Notes under the pieces: generated by a model | Seen by the model: the letters and a program-made list of their open reading frames with translations, nothing else | What the model was told of the DNA's origin: nothing | The model's database searches: none | Source of the DNA: Streptomyces sp. ITFR-21 | Lineage (GTDB): Bacteria > Actinomycetota > Actinomycetes > Streptomycetales > Streptomycetaceae | Direction: 5' to 3' | Assembly (NCBI RefSeq): GCF_031844685.1 | Contig: NZ_CP134605.1 | Coordinates: 5,267,001-5,331,000, forward strand | Length of the DNA stretch: 64,000 bases | Position numbers and translations under genes: made by a program | Shown: positions 43,944-52,065 of the stretch, piece after piece | How positions within the stretch are numbered: the first letter of the stretch is position 1 | Layout of the letters: every line of letters starts with the position of its first letter

Positions 43944-44548
43944 TTGCTGAGCTTGTCGGCGCTGTGGCGTCGTGGCCGCTCCTTGTCGCCGCCCTTGTCG
44001 TCTTCGGGTTTGCCCCGGGTGCACTGCTTCGCCTGGTTGTCCTGGCCTTTGAGCGGGACGATCCACGACGGGCTGAGTTGCGTGCGGAACTGACTGCTGT
44101 TCCTCGCGTTGAGCGACCCTTCTGGGTGATTGAGCAATTGGAGGTGGCCCTCTTTGACGGGCTCTGGCCCCGTCTGCTGTGGGCTGCAACTGGACGCGTC
44201 ATCGATCGCTGGCACCTGACCTCTGGAGTTAAGTCCAACCGCCGGCACCCGCAAAGCTTCTGGATTCCTTCCGCTGAGGAGAAGCGTGCGCTGAGGCCCG
44301 GTATCGCGGTGAAGCTCATGTTCAACATGCGGGACGGCTGGGGGGAACGCATGTGGGTCGAGATCGTTGCGATCAAAAAGCGCAAGATCGTCGGTGTGCT
44401 ACACAATCAGCCGATTGGGATTCCCCGCCTATACCACGGGGACAAGGTCCGCTTCAAGTACGACCATATTATTGACATCGACTGGGACGACGACAGCACC
44501 CAACTCTGTCAGGGTCCGAGCGCTCCGAACTTGCTTGAGGAAACGTAG
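43940..44548 (+). CDS. Membrane-anchored DUF2314-like protein
   Basis: A 202-residue protein. An N-terminal transmembrane helix (about 11-33) is followed by a basic/acidic linker and a C-terminal domain with GERMWVEIVAIKKRKIVGVL and a GDKVRF...DIIDIDW ending that resembles DUF2314. GTG overlaps the padR stop (GTGA). Function unknown; as cargo beside a regulator it could change the host surface or act in exclusion, but that is speculation. Confidence 0.7.
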   Translation: MIAELVGAVASWPLLVAALVVFGFAPGALLRLVVLAFERDDPRRAELRAELTAVPRVERPFWVIEQLEVALFDGLWPRLLWAATGRVIDRWHLTSGVKSNRRHPQSFWIPSAEEKRALRPGIAVKLMFNMRDGWGERMWVEIVAIKKRKIVGVLHNQPIGIPRLYHGDKVRFKYDHIIDIDWDDDSTQLCQGPSAPNLLEET

Positions 44549-44695
44549 TTCGGCGGAGCGGCTTGGGTTTTTTGATTCGCAGGCAGCGGGGCCCTGTGGC
44601 CTTATGCGGGCCAGTTTGCTGGATAGTCCCCAAGCCTCGCCCCTGCTTCCATCCCGTCTGCCGTCGGCCCGCACTTTTGTGGAGCGGGCGTGGTT

Positions 44696-44745
44696 CAGGG
44701 CGTCAAGGTGGAGCGCCCTGCTGGACGTACGACCTTGACGCCCTG
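44696..44745. repeat. 14-bp inverted repeat with 22-base spacer
   Basis: CAGGGCGTCAAGGT (44696-44709) and its complement (44732-44745). It could form a long stem; it is a candidate origin nick structure, regulator site or terminator for the PadR pair. Confidence 0.6.
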
Positions 44746-45521
44746 GGCCGCGACTGCTCGGCTTGCCCGGGTCGATGGCAGGTGGGATGGAAGCCTCCTC
44801 CTGCACCCCCACGAACGTGCACTCGCCGGCGGTGCCCCCTCCATCTCGGAGCCTGAGCGCCCCCGCCGGAGGCACATCCCCCCACTCACCTGCCGCTTTC
44901 TTCTTCCTGTTCCGACCTCTGCGCGGGTTGTTGCCCTGGCGTGGTCGGTGGTGCCGGTCCGGGCTGGTCGTGGGTGCTGGCTGTGGTGGTGGGGTTCGGG
45001 GTGTGTGCTGGTGTCCGGGTTGTGGTGCTGCCTGGCCGGGGGTTCGTGTTCTGGGCGGGTGATATTGGTCCAGGGTCCGGTAGGTGGAGGGCAGGGCAAA
45101 GCGTGTAGCGGGGATCCCGTGTCTGCTCTGCGGGCACGGGGCCGGGGGCCGGGCCGCCGGCCGCCGAAGGCAGGGCCGGGGGTCCGAGCCCCCGAGCCCC
45201 GGGTGGCCGGCATTGGCCGGCCGACTGGTGGTCTCCGTAGCGACGGCCTTGGGGCCGATTGCCCCACCGCTGCCGGATGCCCGGAAGGGCAGACCCACCC
45301 GATCCGCGGGACTTCGACCCCGGCGCGGGCCGGGCAAGAACACCCCCGGCCGGCCGGCCAACTGTCCCTCGTACTCAGGCGATCCAGGCGGTTCTGCCCA
45401 GCGGGCTTGATCCCGTGCCCCGTTTTCCTGCCGTACCGTACGTCTGTGGCCGGCCGAACGGCCGCTCCCGCACTGTTGCGGTCCCTCCTGGTGGGCCCCA
45501 CAGCGGTCCCCCTCTCCCCTC

Positions 45522-45542
45522 CTCCGCCCGGCACGGGCGGAG
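45522..45542 (-). terminator. Hairpin downstream of gntR
   Basis: A 9-bp stem CTCCGCCCG/CGGGCGGAG with a GCA loop, 50 bases after the gntR stop on the minus strand. Confidence 0.5.
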
Positions 45543-45591
45543 CTTGATGAGGTAGGGAAACCTGTAACCGGATCATGCGTGTGCGGTCGGG

Positions 45592-46335
45592 CTACTCAAG
45601 GTCGTAGTCGGCGGCAAGCTCGCGGTCGGCACCCATGAAATCGCGGGCGTACTCGGTGACGTGGCCGTGCTGGTCCCAGTACGTGTTGGCCATGCTGAGG
45701 GCCAGACTTCCGGCCTCGACGTTCAGCAGCGGAGCAACATCTTCGGGTACGGGACAGATCGACACGACATCGCGCCGCTTCACTGCCCGGCGCCCGGTCC
45801 GGTCCTCGATCAAGCCGAACGTCATCTTCGGCAAGGGGCCCGTCGAGATCAGCTCCGGGGCGGCTTCTCCCAACTCCTTTGGCAGCCACGACGTGGACAG
45901 GGCAATCACCCCCTCCTCGTCCAGATACCTCCTCCGCCGCTGCACTACGGAGCTTCCCTCATCGACTTCGAGCGCGTCGGCGACTTCCGCGGATGCGGGG
46001 GCCATCTCCGCGCTGACGATCTCGACCCGTTCCCCCGGCCGGAATCCGCTCCCGGTGGTCCGCTGCAATTGGAGTCGGTCAGGGCCGGTCGTGATCTTGC
46101 TGGGCATACGCGCCACCGTTCCAATCCCGGGGATGGTCTCTGCGTAACCCTCTGCCCGCAGTACCGCCGCTACTCGGGTGGCTGTCGCGACCGACACGTT
46201 CTCGTCGCGGATGATGTCGCGGACAGACGGGATGCGGTCTCCCGGGCGCAGCTCCCCGCGCTCGATCTGCCCTTTGATCTGCGCAGCAATGCGCTGGTAG
46301 GGCGGCAGGGCAGGCACGTTCCGGGGCATCGACAT
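45592..46335 (-). CDS. GntR/HutC-family repressor of the element
   Basis: A 247-residue GntR regulator: winged helix at the N-terminus (YQRIAAQIKGQIERGELRPG and IPSVRDIIRDENVSVATATR) and a C-terminal UTRA effector domain. It resembles KorSA-type repressors of pSAM2-like elements. It is divergent from the rep-xis-int block, and a near-palindrome lies in the gap. The start MSMPRN has Met codons at 1 and 3. Confidence 0.9.
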   Translation of the reverse strand: MSMPRNVPALPPYQRIAAQIKGQIERGELRPGDRIPSVRDIIRDENVSVATATRVAAVLRAEGYAETIPGIGTVARMPSKITTGPDRLQLQRTTGSGFRPGERVEIVSAEMAPASAEVADALEVDEGSSVVQRRRRYLDEEGVIALSTSWLPKELGEAAPELISTGPLPKMTFGLIEDRTGRRAVKRRDVVSICPVPEDVAPLLNVEAGSLALSMANTYWDQHGHVTEYARDFMGADRELAADYDLE

Positions 46336-46341
46336 AGCTCC

Positions 46342-46396
46342 TGTTCTAAAGCACTTCAGTACACCCCTTGACGGGTGCGGTGCTCTAGAACACTAT
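46342..46396. promoter_or_regulatory. Divergent operator/promoter of gntR and the rep operon
   Basis: TGTTCTAAAGCAC (46342-46354) is repeated in inverted form as GTGCTCTAGAACA (46380-46392), one mismatch. Between them TTGACG (46368-46373) and CACTAT (46391-46396), 17 bases apart, form a rightward promoter overlapped by the second arm. This fits repression of the rep operon by the GntR protein. Confidence 0.6.
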
Positions 46397-46513
46397 AGAG
46401 CTGTGCCCCACCGCTTCAACAGGTGGGAATCGGCACATGTCATTTGCCCGAGAACGGCGCTCCTACCGCCAAGCAAGCGCGCCGCTCCCGGTCCCACTGA
46501 GGGAGCTTCCATC

Positions 46514-46864
46514 ATGCCTGTTTCTGTTGTGCTCGCGCCGGTCGTCGCGTTACCTGCCACCCGTCTGGAGCCTGTTCGTTTGGTGATGTCGGGCCGTGGC
46601 TGCCCGGCCTGTGGCGGCTCGTACTGCTTCGCCCCGGCGGAGTGCCTGAGTGACCTGATGTCCCGTGCGTGGGGTGACTGCGACTGGTGCGAGGGCTTCG
46701 GCTGGGCCGGTGACGACTCGCTGTCGGTCTTCTGCGAGGGGTGCGGCGGCTCGGGTCTGGAGGAGCATGACCCCGGCAGCCTGCCGCGCCTCGGTGCCGC
46801 TGCTTCCGCCCGCTTGGCCGCGCACATCGATCGGCTTCGCGCCCTGGTGGGGGTGGCTGCGTGA
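46514..46864 (+). CDS. Small cysteine-rich (DnaJ-type zinc finger) protein
   Basis: A 116-residue protein with three CxxC groups: CPACGGSY, CDWCEGFG and CEGCGGSG, close to the CxxCxGxG repeats of DnaJ. Two zinc sites are likely. Similar small proteins occur before rep in Streptomyces plasmids and integrative elements; their role is unknown. ATG 46514 follows GGGAGC at about ten bases. It overlaps the next gene (GTGA). Confidence 0.75.
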   Translation: MPVSVVLAPVVALPATRLEPVRLVMSGRGCPACGGSYCFAPAECLSDLMSRAWGDCDWCEGFGWAGDDSLSVFCEGCGGSGLEEHDPGSLPRLGAAASARLAAHIDRLRALVGVAA

Positions 46865-47112
46865 TGGGCTTCTTCGGCCGGAAAGACAATGACGGCGAGA
46901 GTGGCGACGACGCGATCGACCGGCAGGAGATGGAATGGGAGCACTTCAAGCAACTGCGTCGTGACGAGCGTGCGGCCCGGAGCTTCCACCTGTACCACGA
47001 AGTCCCGCACCTTGAGGCGTACGAGGAGGGTGGCGACCGGAAGGACAGGCGCACGGCTTCCGGGCCTGCGTGCCCCACGGCCAGCACGCCCAAGCGGGGG
47101 CGGCGCTGGTGA
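46861..47112 (+). CDS. Small element protein upstream of rep
   Basis: An 83-residue hydrophilic protein (MGFFGRKDNDGESGDDAIDR start, acidic and basic blocks). No domain is recognised. GTG/ATG at 46861/46864 overlaps the previous stop, and its own TGA overlaps the rep GTG, so it sits within a tightly coupled operon. Confidence 0.65.
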   Translation: MMGFFGRKDNDGESGDDAIDRQEMEWEHFKQLRRDERAARSFHLYHEVPHLEAYEEGGDRKDRRTASGPACPTASTPKRGRRW

Positions 47113-48539
47113 ACATCTTCCCCGTTTCCCCGGTGGAGGTGGCCCCCGTGGCTGCCTCGGTCGGCACCGACCCGGTGACCATGGCCGACCTGCTGCGTGT
47201 CGCCAACAGCCCCGGTTTCGAGCGGTGGCAGGAGCAGGTGCGCCGTACCGGTGGCTGCTCCGACCCCATCCACCTGTCGGGCCTGACGGTCACCCGCGAC
47301 CGCGCCACGGGCGATGTCCTGTACTCGTACGACACGGCTGGGGAGCCCGGTGGCCGGTTACGGGTGGCGTGCGGCAACCGCCGTGCCTCGCGCTGCCCCT
47401 CGTGCGCCTGGCTCTACGCCGGGGACACCTTCCACCTGATCCGCGCCGGGCTGACCGGCGACCCGGCCAAGGGCACCCCGCGCACCGTACGGGCCCACCC
47501 GAAGGTCTTCGCCACCCTCACCGCCCCGTCCTTCGGCCCGGTCCACAACCGCCCCACTGCGGGCCGCTGCCGCTGCGGCACCGCCCACACCGAGACCGCT
47601 CCGGAACTGGGCACGGCCCTGAACCCCGCTTCGTACGACTACGCCGGGGCGGTGCTGTGGAACAACCACGCAGGGGACCTGTGGCGCCGCTTCACCATCT
47701 ACCTGCGCCGGGAACTGGCCGCCCGCACCGGCATGACCCAATCCGCCCTGACCGACGTGTGCCGGGTCTCCTTCGGGAAGGTCGCCGAGTTCCAAAAGCG
47801 CGGCGCGGTCCACTTCCACGCCATCGTGCGCCTGGACGGCCCCGCCGGACCTGAGGACACCCCTCCCGCCTGGGCCAGTACCGGCCTGCTCGGTGACGCC
47901 ATCAAGGCCGCCGCTGCCCGCGTGTCCGTACCCGTCCCGGCCGCCGGGGACCGCCCCGCCCTGGTCCTGCGCTGGGGCGCACAGGTGGACGTCCAGCCCA
48001 TCGGCACCACCACCACCGACGGCGAGGAACTGACCGAGCAGGCCGTGGCCGCGTACGTGGCCAAGTACGCCACCAAAGCCGCCGAGACCACCGGCACCGT
48101 TGACCGCCGCATCGGGGAACTCCCCGAGCTGGACAAGCTGCCCGGCCTGCCCCCGCACGCCCGGCGCCTGATCGAAGCCTGTTTCGACCTCGACGGCGAC
48201 TACCCCGAACGCAAGCTCGCCCAGTGGGCCCACATGCTCGGCTTCCGCGGGCACTTCTCCACCAAATCCCGCCACTACAGCACGACGCTGGGAGCCCTGC
48301 GGCAGGTCCGCGCCGACTACCGGGCCCGCCAGGAACGCCACCAACGGGGCCTGCCCGACCCGGACGACGCACCGGAGGGCTCCACACTCACCCTCGCCCA
48401 CTGGACCTATGCCGGACACGGCCACACCCCCGGCGAATCCTGGCTCGCCGCCACCATCGCCCGCGACCTCGCCGCCAGCCGAACCGCAGCACGCGAAGCA
48501 CGCACCGAGTTGGAAGACGACTGGGAGGTGGCTGTCTGA
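47109..48539 (+). CDS. repSA: HUH-type replication initiator (RepSA family)
   Basis: A 476-residue rolling-circle initiator. The HUH metal motif is H235-F-H237 (AVHFHAIVRL) and the nicking tyrosine motif is YVAKYATK, Y316/Y320. A zinc-ribbon-like CPSCAW and CRCG region occurs in the N-terminal half. GTG at 47109 overlaps the previous stop (GTGA). It would replicate the excised circle. The origin is not identified. Confidence 0.9.
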   Translation: MNIFPVSPVEVAPVAASVGTDPVTMADLLRVANSPGFERWQEQVRRTGGCSDPIHLSGLTVTRDRATGDVLYSYDTAGEPGGRLRVACGNRRASRCPSCAWLYAGDTFHLIRAGLTGDPAKGTPRTVRAHPKVFATLTAPSFGPVHNRPTAGRCRCGTAHTETAPELGTALNPASYDYAGAVLWNNHAGDLWRRFTIYLRRELAARTGMTQSALTDVCRVSFGKVAEFQKRGAVHFHAIVRLDGPAGPEDTPPAWASTGLLGDAIKAAAARVSVPVPAAGDRPALVLRWGAQVDVQPIGTTTTDGEELTEQAVAAYVAKYATKAAETTGTVDRRIGELPELDKLPGLPPHARRLIEACFDLDGDYPERKLAQWAHMLGFRGHFSTKSRHYSTTLGALRQVRADYRARQERHQRGLPDPDDAPEGSTLTLAHWTYAGHGHTPGESWLAATIARDLAASRTAAREARTELEDDWEVAV

Positions 48540-48733
48540 TGTCCCGCTCGCTTCCCGACCGGTACCTGACCCCGCTGGACCTGGCTGACCTGCTCGGCGT
48601 CCCGCTGGAGACCGTGTACCAATGGCGCCGCAAGCACACCGGACCGCGCGGATTCCGCGTCGGCCGCCACCTCCGCTACGACCCCGAAGACGTACGCCGC
48701 TGGATCTCCTCACTGATGGAAGGGGCCGCGTAA
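48539..48733 (+). CDS. xis: Excisionase (MerR-like helix-turn-helix)
   Basis: A 64-residue DNA-binding protein: YLTPLDLADLLGVPLETVYQWR is the winged-helix motif and RVGRHLRYDPEDVRRWI the wing. It shares one base with the rep stop and one with the int start. This placement is that of Xis in pSAM2-type elements. Confidence 0.9.
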   Translation: MSRSLPDRYLTPLDLADLLGVPLETVYQWRRKHTGPRGFRVGRHLRYDPEDVRRWISSLMEGAA

Positions 48734-50064
48734 TGGCTGGACACATCCAAGACCGCTGGTACAAGACCGAGATTAGTCCCAACGGCAAGACGGTCAAGGT
48801 CAAGACTGATCGCTACGGGACGGGTCTCCGCTACCGGGCGCGTTACGTGGGTCCCGATGGGACCGAGCGGAGCCAATCCTTCCCGGACAAGCAGAAGCGT
48901 CGGGCGGAGGTGTGGTTGTCCAACGTCGAGGCGGACATGTCCCGTGGCGACTACGTGGACCCGGTTGCCGGGAAGGTGACCTTCGAGCAGTACGCCGTGA
49001 AGTGGATGGCGACACAGGGCACGGACCCCTCGACGCGGGAGTCGGTGGAGTCGCGGCTTCGGCTGCATGCGCTTCCGCACATCGGGTCGCGGCCGATCGG
49101 CTCGTTCACGCCAACACACCTGCGGGCTTGGATGCGGCTCCTGGAAGACGCCAAGCTGTCGCCTGCGTACAGGCGGGGCATCTTCGCGCACGTCTCAACG
49201 GTGTTCACCGCTGCCGTGGAAGACCGCATCATCCGTGTGAATCCATGCAGCGCGCGATCGGTCAAGGCTCCGCGGCTGGATCCTCGGAAGGTGAAGCCCT
49301 GGCCGGCCGAGCGTGTGATGGCTGTCCGCGCGGCATTGCCGGACCAGTACCGTGCAATGGTCGAGCCTGCCGCCGGATGCGGGCTGAGACAAGGTGAGGT
49401 CTTCGGCCTGGCGCTGGAGGACGTGGACTTTCTAGACGGGACTGTGCACGTGGTGCGGCAAGTAAAGCTGCTCCGGAACCGTCCGGTGTTCGCCCCGCCC
49501 AAAAGCGGCAAAGAGCGGGACGTTCCACTGCCGGAATCGGTGGCCTTCGCGCTGGCTGCCCACCTTACGAGCTTCCCCGCCCGGGAGGTCACGCTGCCGT
49601 GGCGGACGCTCGATGGGCCCCCGGTCACCGCGACGCTCATATTCACCAGTGCCGAGGGGCTGTCGCTAAACCGGAACCGCTTCAACGATCGGGTATGGCG
49701 GCCTGCGGTTCGATCGGCTGGCGTGGTGTCGGGGCGGGACAACGGCATGCACGCGTTGCGGCACTTCTACGCCTCGGTGCTGCTGGACGCGGGGGAGAGC
49801 ATCAAGGCGCTGAGTGAGTACCTCGGGCACCACGACCCCGGTTTCACGCTGCGGACGTACACGCACCTGATGCCGGCCAGCGAGACGCGTACTCGGGCCG
49901 CCGTGGATCGAGTCTTCGGGGTTCCTGGGTCGACGGAAGACGGCCCGGACACGGCCCGGGGGAGTGGGCAAGCTTCTGACCTGGGAGGTTCTCAGAAGCC
50001 GAAGTCCTGGGTCCACCACGGGCCGCCCGGGGCGAAGTGGATGCCGACGCCGAGGGTGGTGTAG
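48733..50064 (+). CDS. int: Tyrosine site-specific integrase
   Basis: A 443-residue tyrosine recombinase. Its catalytic residues are all present: R219 (GCGLRQGEVFG), K257 or K260 (KSGKERDVPLP), H340 and R343 (HALRHFYAS), H366 (LGHH) and Y376 (RTYTHLM). An N-terminal SAM-like core-binding domain spans about 75-160. ATG is at 48733. The frame passes through attR at 49991-50004, so residues 425-443 are encoded by chromosomal DNA antisense to the CAP gene. In the excised circle the frame would read ...KPKK then TGA (43429-43434), giving 425 residues. Confidence 0.95.
   Translation: MAGHIQDRWYKTEISPNGKTVKVKTDRYGTGLRYRARYVGPDGTERSQSFPDKQKRRAEVWLSNVEADMSRGDYVDPVAGKVTFEQYAVKWMATQGTDPSTRESVESRLRLHALPHIGSRPIGSFTPTHLRAWMRLLEDAKLSPAYRRGIFAHVSTVFTAAVEDRIIRVNPCSARSVKAPRLDPRKVKPWPAERVMAVRAALPDQYRAMVEPAAGCGLRQGEVFGLALEDVDFLDGTVHVVRQVKLLRNRPVFAPPKSGKERDVPLPESVAFALAAHLTSFPAREVTLPWRTLDGPPVTATLIFTSAEGLSLNRNRFNDRVWRPAVRSAGVVSGRDNGMHALRHFYASVLLDAGESIKALSEYLGHHDPGFTLRTYTHLMPASETRTRAAVDRVFGVPGSTEDGPDTARGSGQASDLGGSQKPKSWVHHGPPGAKWMPTPRVV
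49991..50004. repeat. attR core (14 bp)
   Basis: CTCAGAAGCCGAAG, identical to 43415-43428. It carries the CAP-gene stop codon (complement of TCA at 49992-49994) and its last three codons. Confidence 0.85.
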
Positions 50065-50900
50065 TCGCAGTTGAGGATGTTCGCGCGGTGGCCGGGGCTG
50101 TTCATCCAGGCGTCCATGACGGCTTGGGCGTCGGCCTGGCCGCGGGCGATGTTCTCGCCGCCGAGGTTGGCGATGCCCAGGGCCTTGGCGCGGTCCCAGG
50201 GGGTGCGGCCGTCGGGGTCGGTGTGGTCGAAGAAGCCGCGGGCGGCCATGTCGTCGCTGAAGCTCTGGGCCAGCTGGTCGAGAGCGGAGCTCGCGGTCAG
50301 CGGCTTGCAGCCGGCGGTGGCCCGCTGGTCGTTGACCAGGGCGAGGATCTGGGCGCGGGCCGCGGTCACCGCGTCGGGGGAGGCGGGAGCGGTCGCCGGG
50401 GTGGTACGGGCCGGGGCGAGCGTCACCACGGGGGTGGTGGGGGCCGCGGTGGTGCGGGTGGGTGTCGGCGCCGCCGGCGTGGCCGTTCCCGCCGGGGCGC
50501 TGCCGCCGGGGGAAGCGAGCGGCCGGGACGCGGACGTGCCGCCGCCGGGGGCGCTCACCGACGGGCTGCCGGGTGCGGTGGTGGCACCGGGCGCGGTGGG
50601 AGTGGTGGCGCCGCGGCCGGCCGGCGTGGTGCTCTCGCCGAGCGGCGAGGGGATGTCGCCGCTGGGCACGGTGGGCACCGGGCCCGCCGCCTGGGTGCCG
50701 CCGCCAGCGCCGCCCTGGTACGGCAGCTTGCCCGCCACCCCGGACAGCAGCCCGGAGGAGGCGGCCACCGCGCCGACCGCCATCGCCGCCGAGGACGCCA
50801 GCAGCCCGGTACGCATCGGGTGGTGCCTGCGCCGGCCGCGGTGACCGCGGGGGCCGGGCTGCGGTGCCGCCGGCTGCGCAAGACGGCCGTGTCGCCCCAT
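49992..50900 (-). CDS. CAP/SCP-domain secreted or membrane-anchored protein (integration target)
   Basis: A 302-residue protein. A basic N-terminus precedes a hydrophobic segment near 29-55. A long Pro/Thr/Ala/Gly-rich linker (about 65-175) leads to the CAP (SCP/PR1) domain. This shows QILALVNDQRATAGCKPLT, FFDHTDPDGRTPWDRA, GGENIARGQADAQAVMDAWMNSPGHRANIL and the final GGPWWTQDFGF. Its last codons and stop lie in the att core, so the protein is unchanged by insertion; its terminator is not. Confidence 0.9.
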   Translation of the reverse strand: MGRHGRLAQPAAPQPGPRGHRGRRRHHPMRTGLLASSAAMAVGAVAASSGLLSGVAGKLPYQGGAGGGTQAAGPVPTVPSGDIPSPLGESTTPAGRGATTPTAPGATTAPGSPSVSAPGGGTSASRPLASPGGSAPAGTATPAAPTPTRTTAAPTTPVVTLAPARTTPATAPASPDAVTAARAQILALVNDQRATAGCKPLTASSALDQLAQSFSDDMAARGFFDHTDPDGRTPWDRAKALGIANLGGENIARGQADAQAVMDAWMNSPGHRANILNCDYTTLGVGIHFAPGGPWWTQDFGF

Positions 50901-51048
50901 TTGCCGCGCTCCTCACTGCTCCGCTCGCCGCCCAGGCTGTGTAACCCGAACGAGTGAAACCCGTCGGTGGGCGACTGTAGCGAATGACGCCCGCAGGCGA
51001 CGTGATCCGGTCGGAGGAAGAGGGATGCAGGAGAGATAGCGTGCGTAC

Positions 51049-51330
51049 ATGAACGAAAATGTCCGGCTCACCGTGTGGGTGCGCGGCCGGGTCCAGGGTG
51101 TCGGCTTCCGCTGGTGGACCCGCGCCACCGCGTTGGAGATCGGCGGACTGTCCGGCTACGCCGGCAACCTCGGCGACGGCCGGGTCCAGGTCGTGGCGGA
51201 GGGGGTCCGCGACCAGTGCGAACGCCTGCTCGACTGGCTCCGGCACGGCGACACGCCCGGTCACGTCGACGGGGTGACCGAAATCTGGGGGACACCGCGC
51301 GGTGGATACGAAGGATTCGAGATCCGCTGA
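51049..51330 (+). CDS. acyP: Acylphosphatase
   Basis: A 93-residue acylphosphatase. GRVQGVGFRWW provides the catalytic Arg (phosphate loop), and GYAGNLGDGRVQVVAEG provides the catalytic Asn. It hydrolyses carboxyl phosphates. It stands between the CAP gene and the small coiled-coil gene, the same order as I recall in S. coelicolor. Confidence 0.95.
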   Translation: MNENVRLTVWVRGRVQGVGFRWWTRATALEIGGLSGYAGNLGDGRVQVVAEGVRDQCERLLDWLRHGDTPGHVDGVTEIWGTPRGGYEGFEIR

Positions 51331-51638
51331 GCACAGCCTGTTGCCATATGACGGATGCCGTGTCAGGCTGCCCCCATCGAGGATGATCTCGAAGCCCTGC
51401 GGGCAGCCCGCGGCGCCGTCAGCGCCGTGTTTTCTGAGGCGCACCCGACGGTTGGGCTGTGATCGTGTTGACCGTCCCCCTAAATGGTGAGACGCTAAAA
51501 GCCCCGCGCGGCGTGGCCCCAAGGAACGCAGACGGTGGTCGCGGTGTATTCCCGCTTACCGCGCGTGGGAGCGTTAGAGACCCTCACCCACGACCTACCC
51601 CGCTACGGTCGGTCACTCAGCGTGGAGGACCATCCATC
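51331..51638. other. Intergenic region acyP to small coiled-coil gene
   Basis: No gene is convincing here. A TTGACC at 51468-51473 could be a -35 for the downstream gene; the matching -10 is weak. Otherwise I see nothing structured. Confidence 0.4.
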
Positions 51639-51842
51639 ATGGCAAAGGCGCTTCTCGGTTACGTCGGCGGTCCCGACCCGCGACTCCTCGCCGAGATGCG
51701 AAGGCTCCAGCAGCGCGTCCAGGACCTGGAATCCGAGCTCATCCGGATGCAGGCGGAGAACGACTCGCTGTCGGTCGCGTCGCATGAAGAGTCGCTGCTC
51801 AGCAGCCTCGATGTAGTCCGCGCGGAGCCCGTGCCCGCCTGA
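51639..51842 (+). CDS. Small coiled-coil protein upstream of smc
   Basis: A 67-residue protein. After LLGYVGGPDPRLL a short coiled coil (about 18-46) with heptad-like Leu/Met residues follows. GTGGAGGA lies about ten bases before the ATG. It ends with a clear terminator, so it is a separate unit from smc. It looks conserved in type (position before smc), but the function is unknown. Confidence 0.8.
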   Translation: MAKALLGYVGGPDPRLLAEMRRLQQRVQDLESELIRMQAENDSLSVASHEESLLSSLDVVRAEPVPA

Positions 51843-51897
51843 TCCGGCTCGATCCGCCGGACGGGTGTATCCCGGACACCGCGTGAAACGGTATAAC

Positions 51898-51930
51898 AAG
51901 GGACGCCTCGGCGTCCCTTCGCCTTTTCCG
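51898..51930 (+). terminator. Rho-independent terminator after the small coiled-coil gene
   Basis: A 10-bp stem AAGGGACGCC/GGCGTCCCTT (51898-51919) is followed by CGCCTTTT, a rare T-run in this GC-rich DNA. Confidence 0.85.
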
Positions 51931-52065
51931 GCCTGTTGTTCGCCTGCTGTAGCCTGCTCGTCGGCCTCGGCCACCCCTCCCGTACCCCGAACCGCCCCGC
52001 TCTACGTCTGGTCTGCCCTGCGCGTTCACGGGTGAAACCGGGCGGCCCTAGTAGAGTCGACCGGC

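Larger units (their letters stand above)
44549..45591. other. About 1 kb of non-coding DNA inside the element
   Basis: No frame here has convincing coding character or a ribosome-binding site. It contains a 14-bp inverted repeat (44696-44745), a strongly G/T-skewed stretch on the plus strand (about 44900-45110), a GGCC-rich part (45130-45230), and a hairpin before the gntR end. Candidate roles are the replication origin or the cis site for transfer. Confidence 0.5.
43415..50004 (+). mobile_element. Integrative element of pSAM2 type, transfer gene not seen
   Basis: A 6.6-kb element bounded by 14-bp direct repeats. Order: padR, DUF2314-like gene, a 1-kb non-coding region, gntR (minus), two small genes, rep, xis, int. 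The rep-xis-int block is the hallmark of actinomycete integrative elements. No TraB/FtsK-type translocase is visible, so it is not a complete self-transferring element by the usual definition. The target is the 3' end of the CAP-domain gene, and the att core contains its stop codon. padR, the DUF2314-like gene and gntR are less GC-rich than the flanks. Confidence 0.88.

Noticed and set aside
44690..45547. A 285-codon plus-strand open frame in the element
   Set aside because: Composition is Trp/Cys/Pro-rich and erratic, no ribosome-binding site, and there is no domain; overlapping frames on both strands look equally random.
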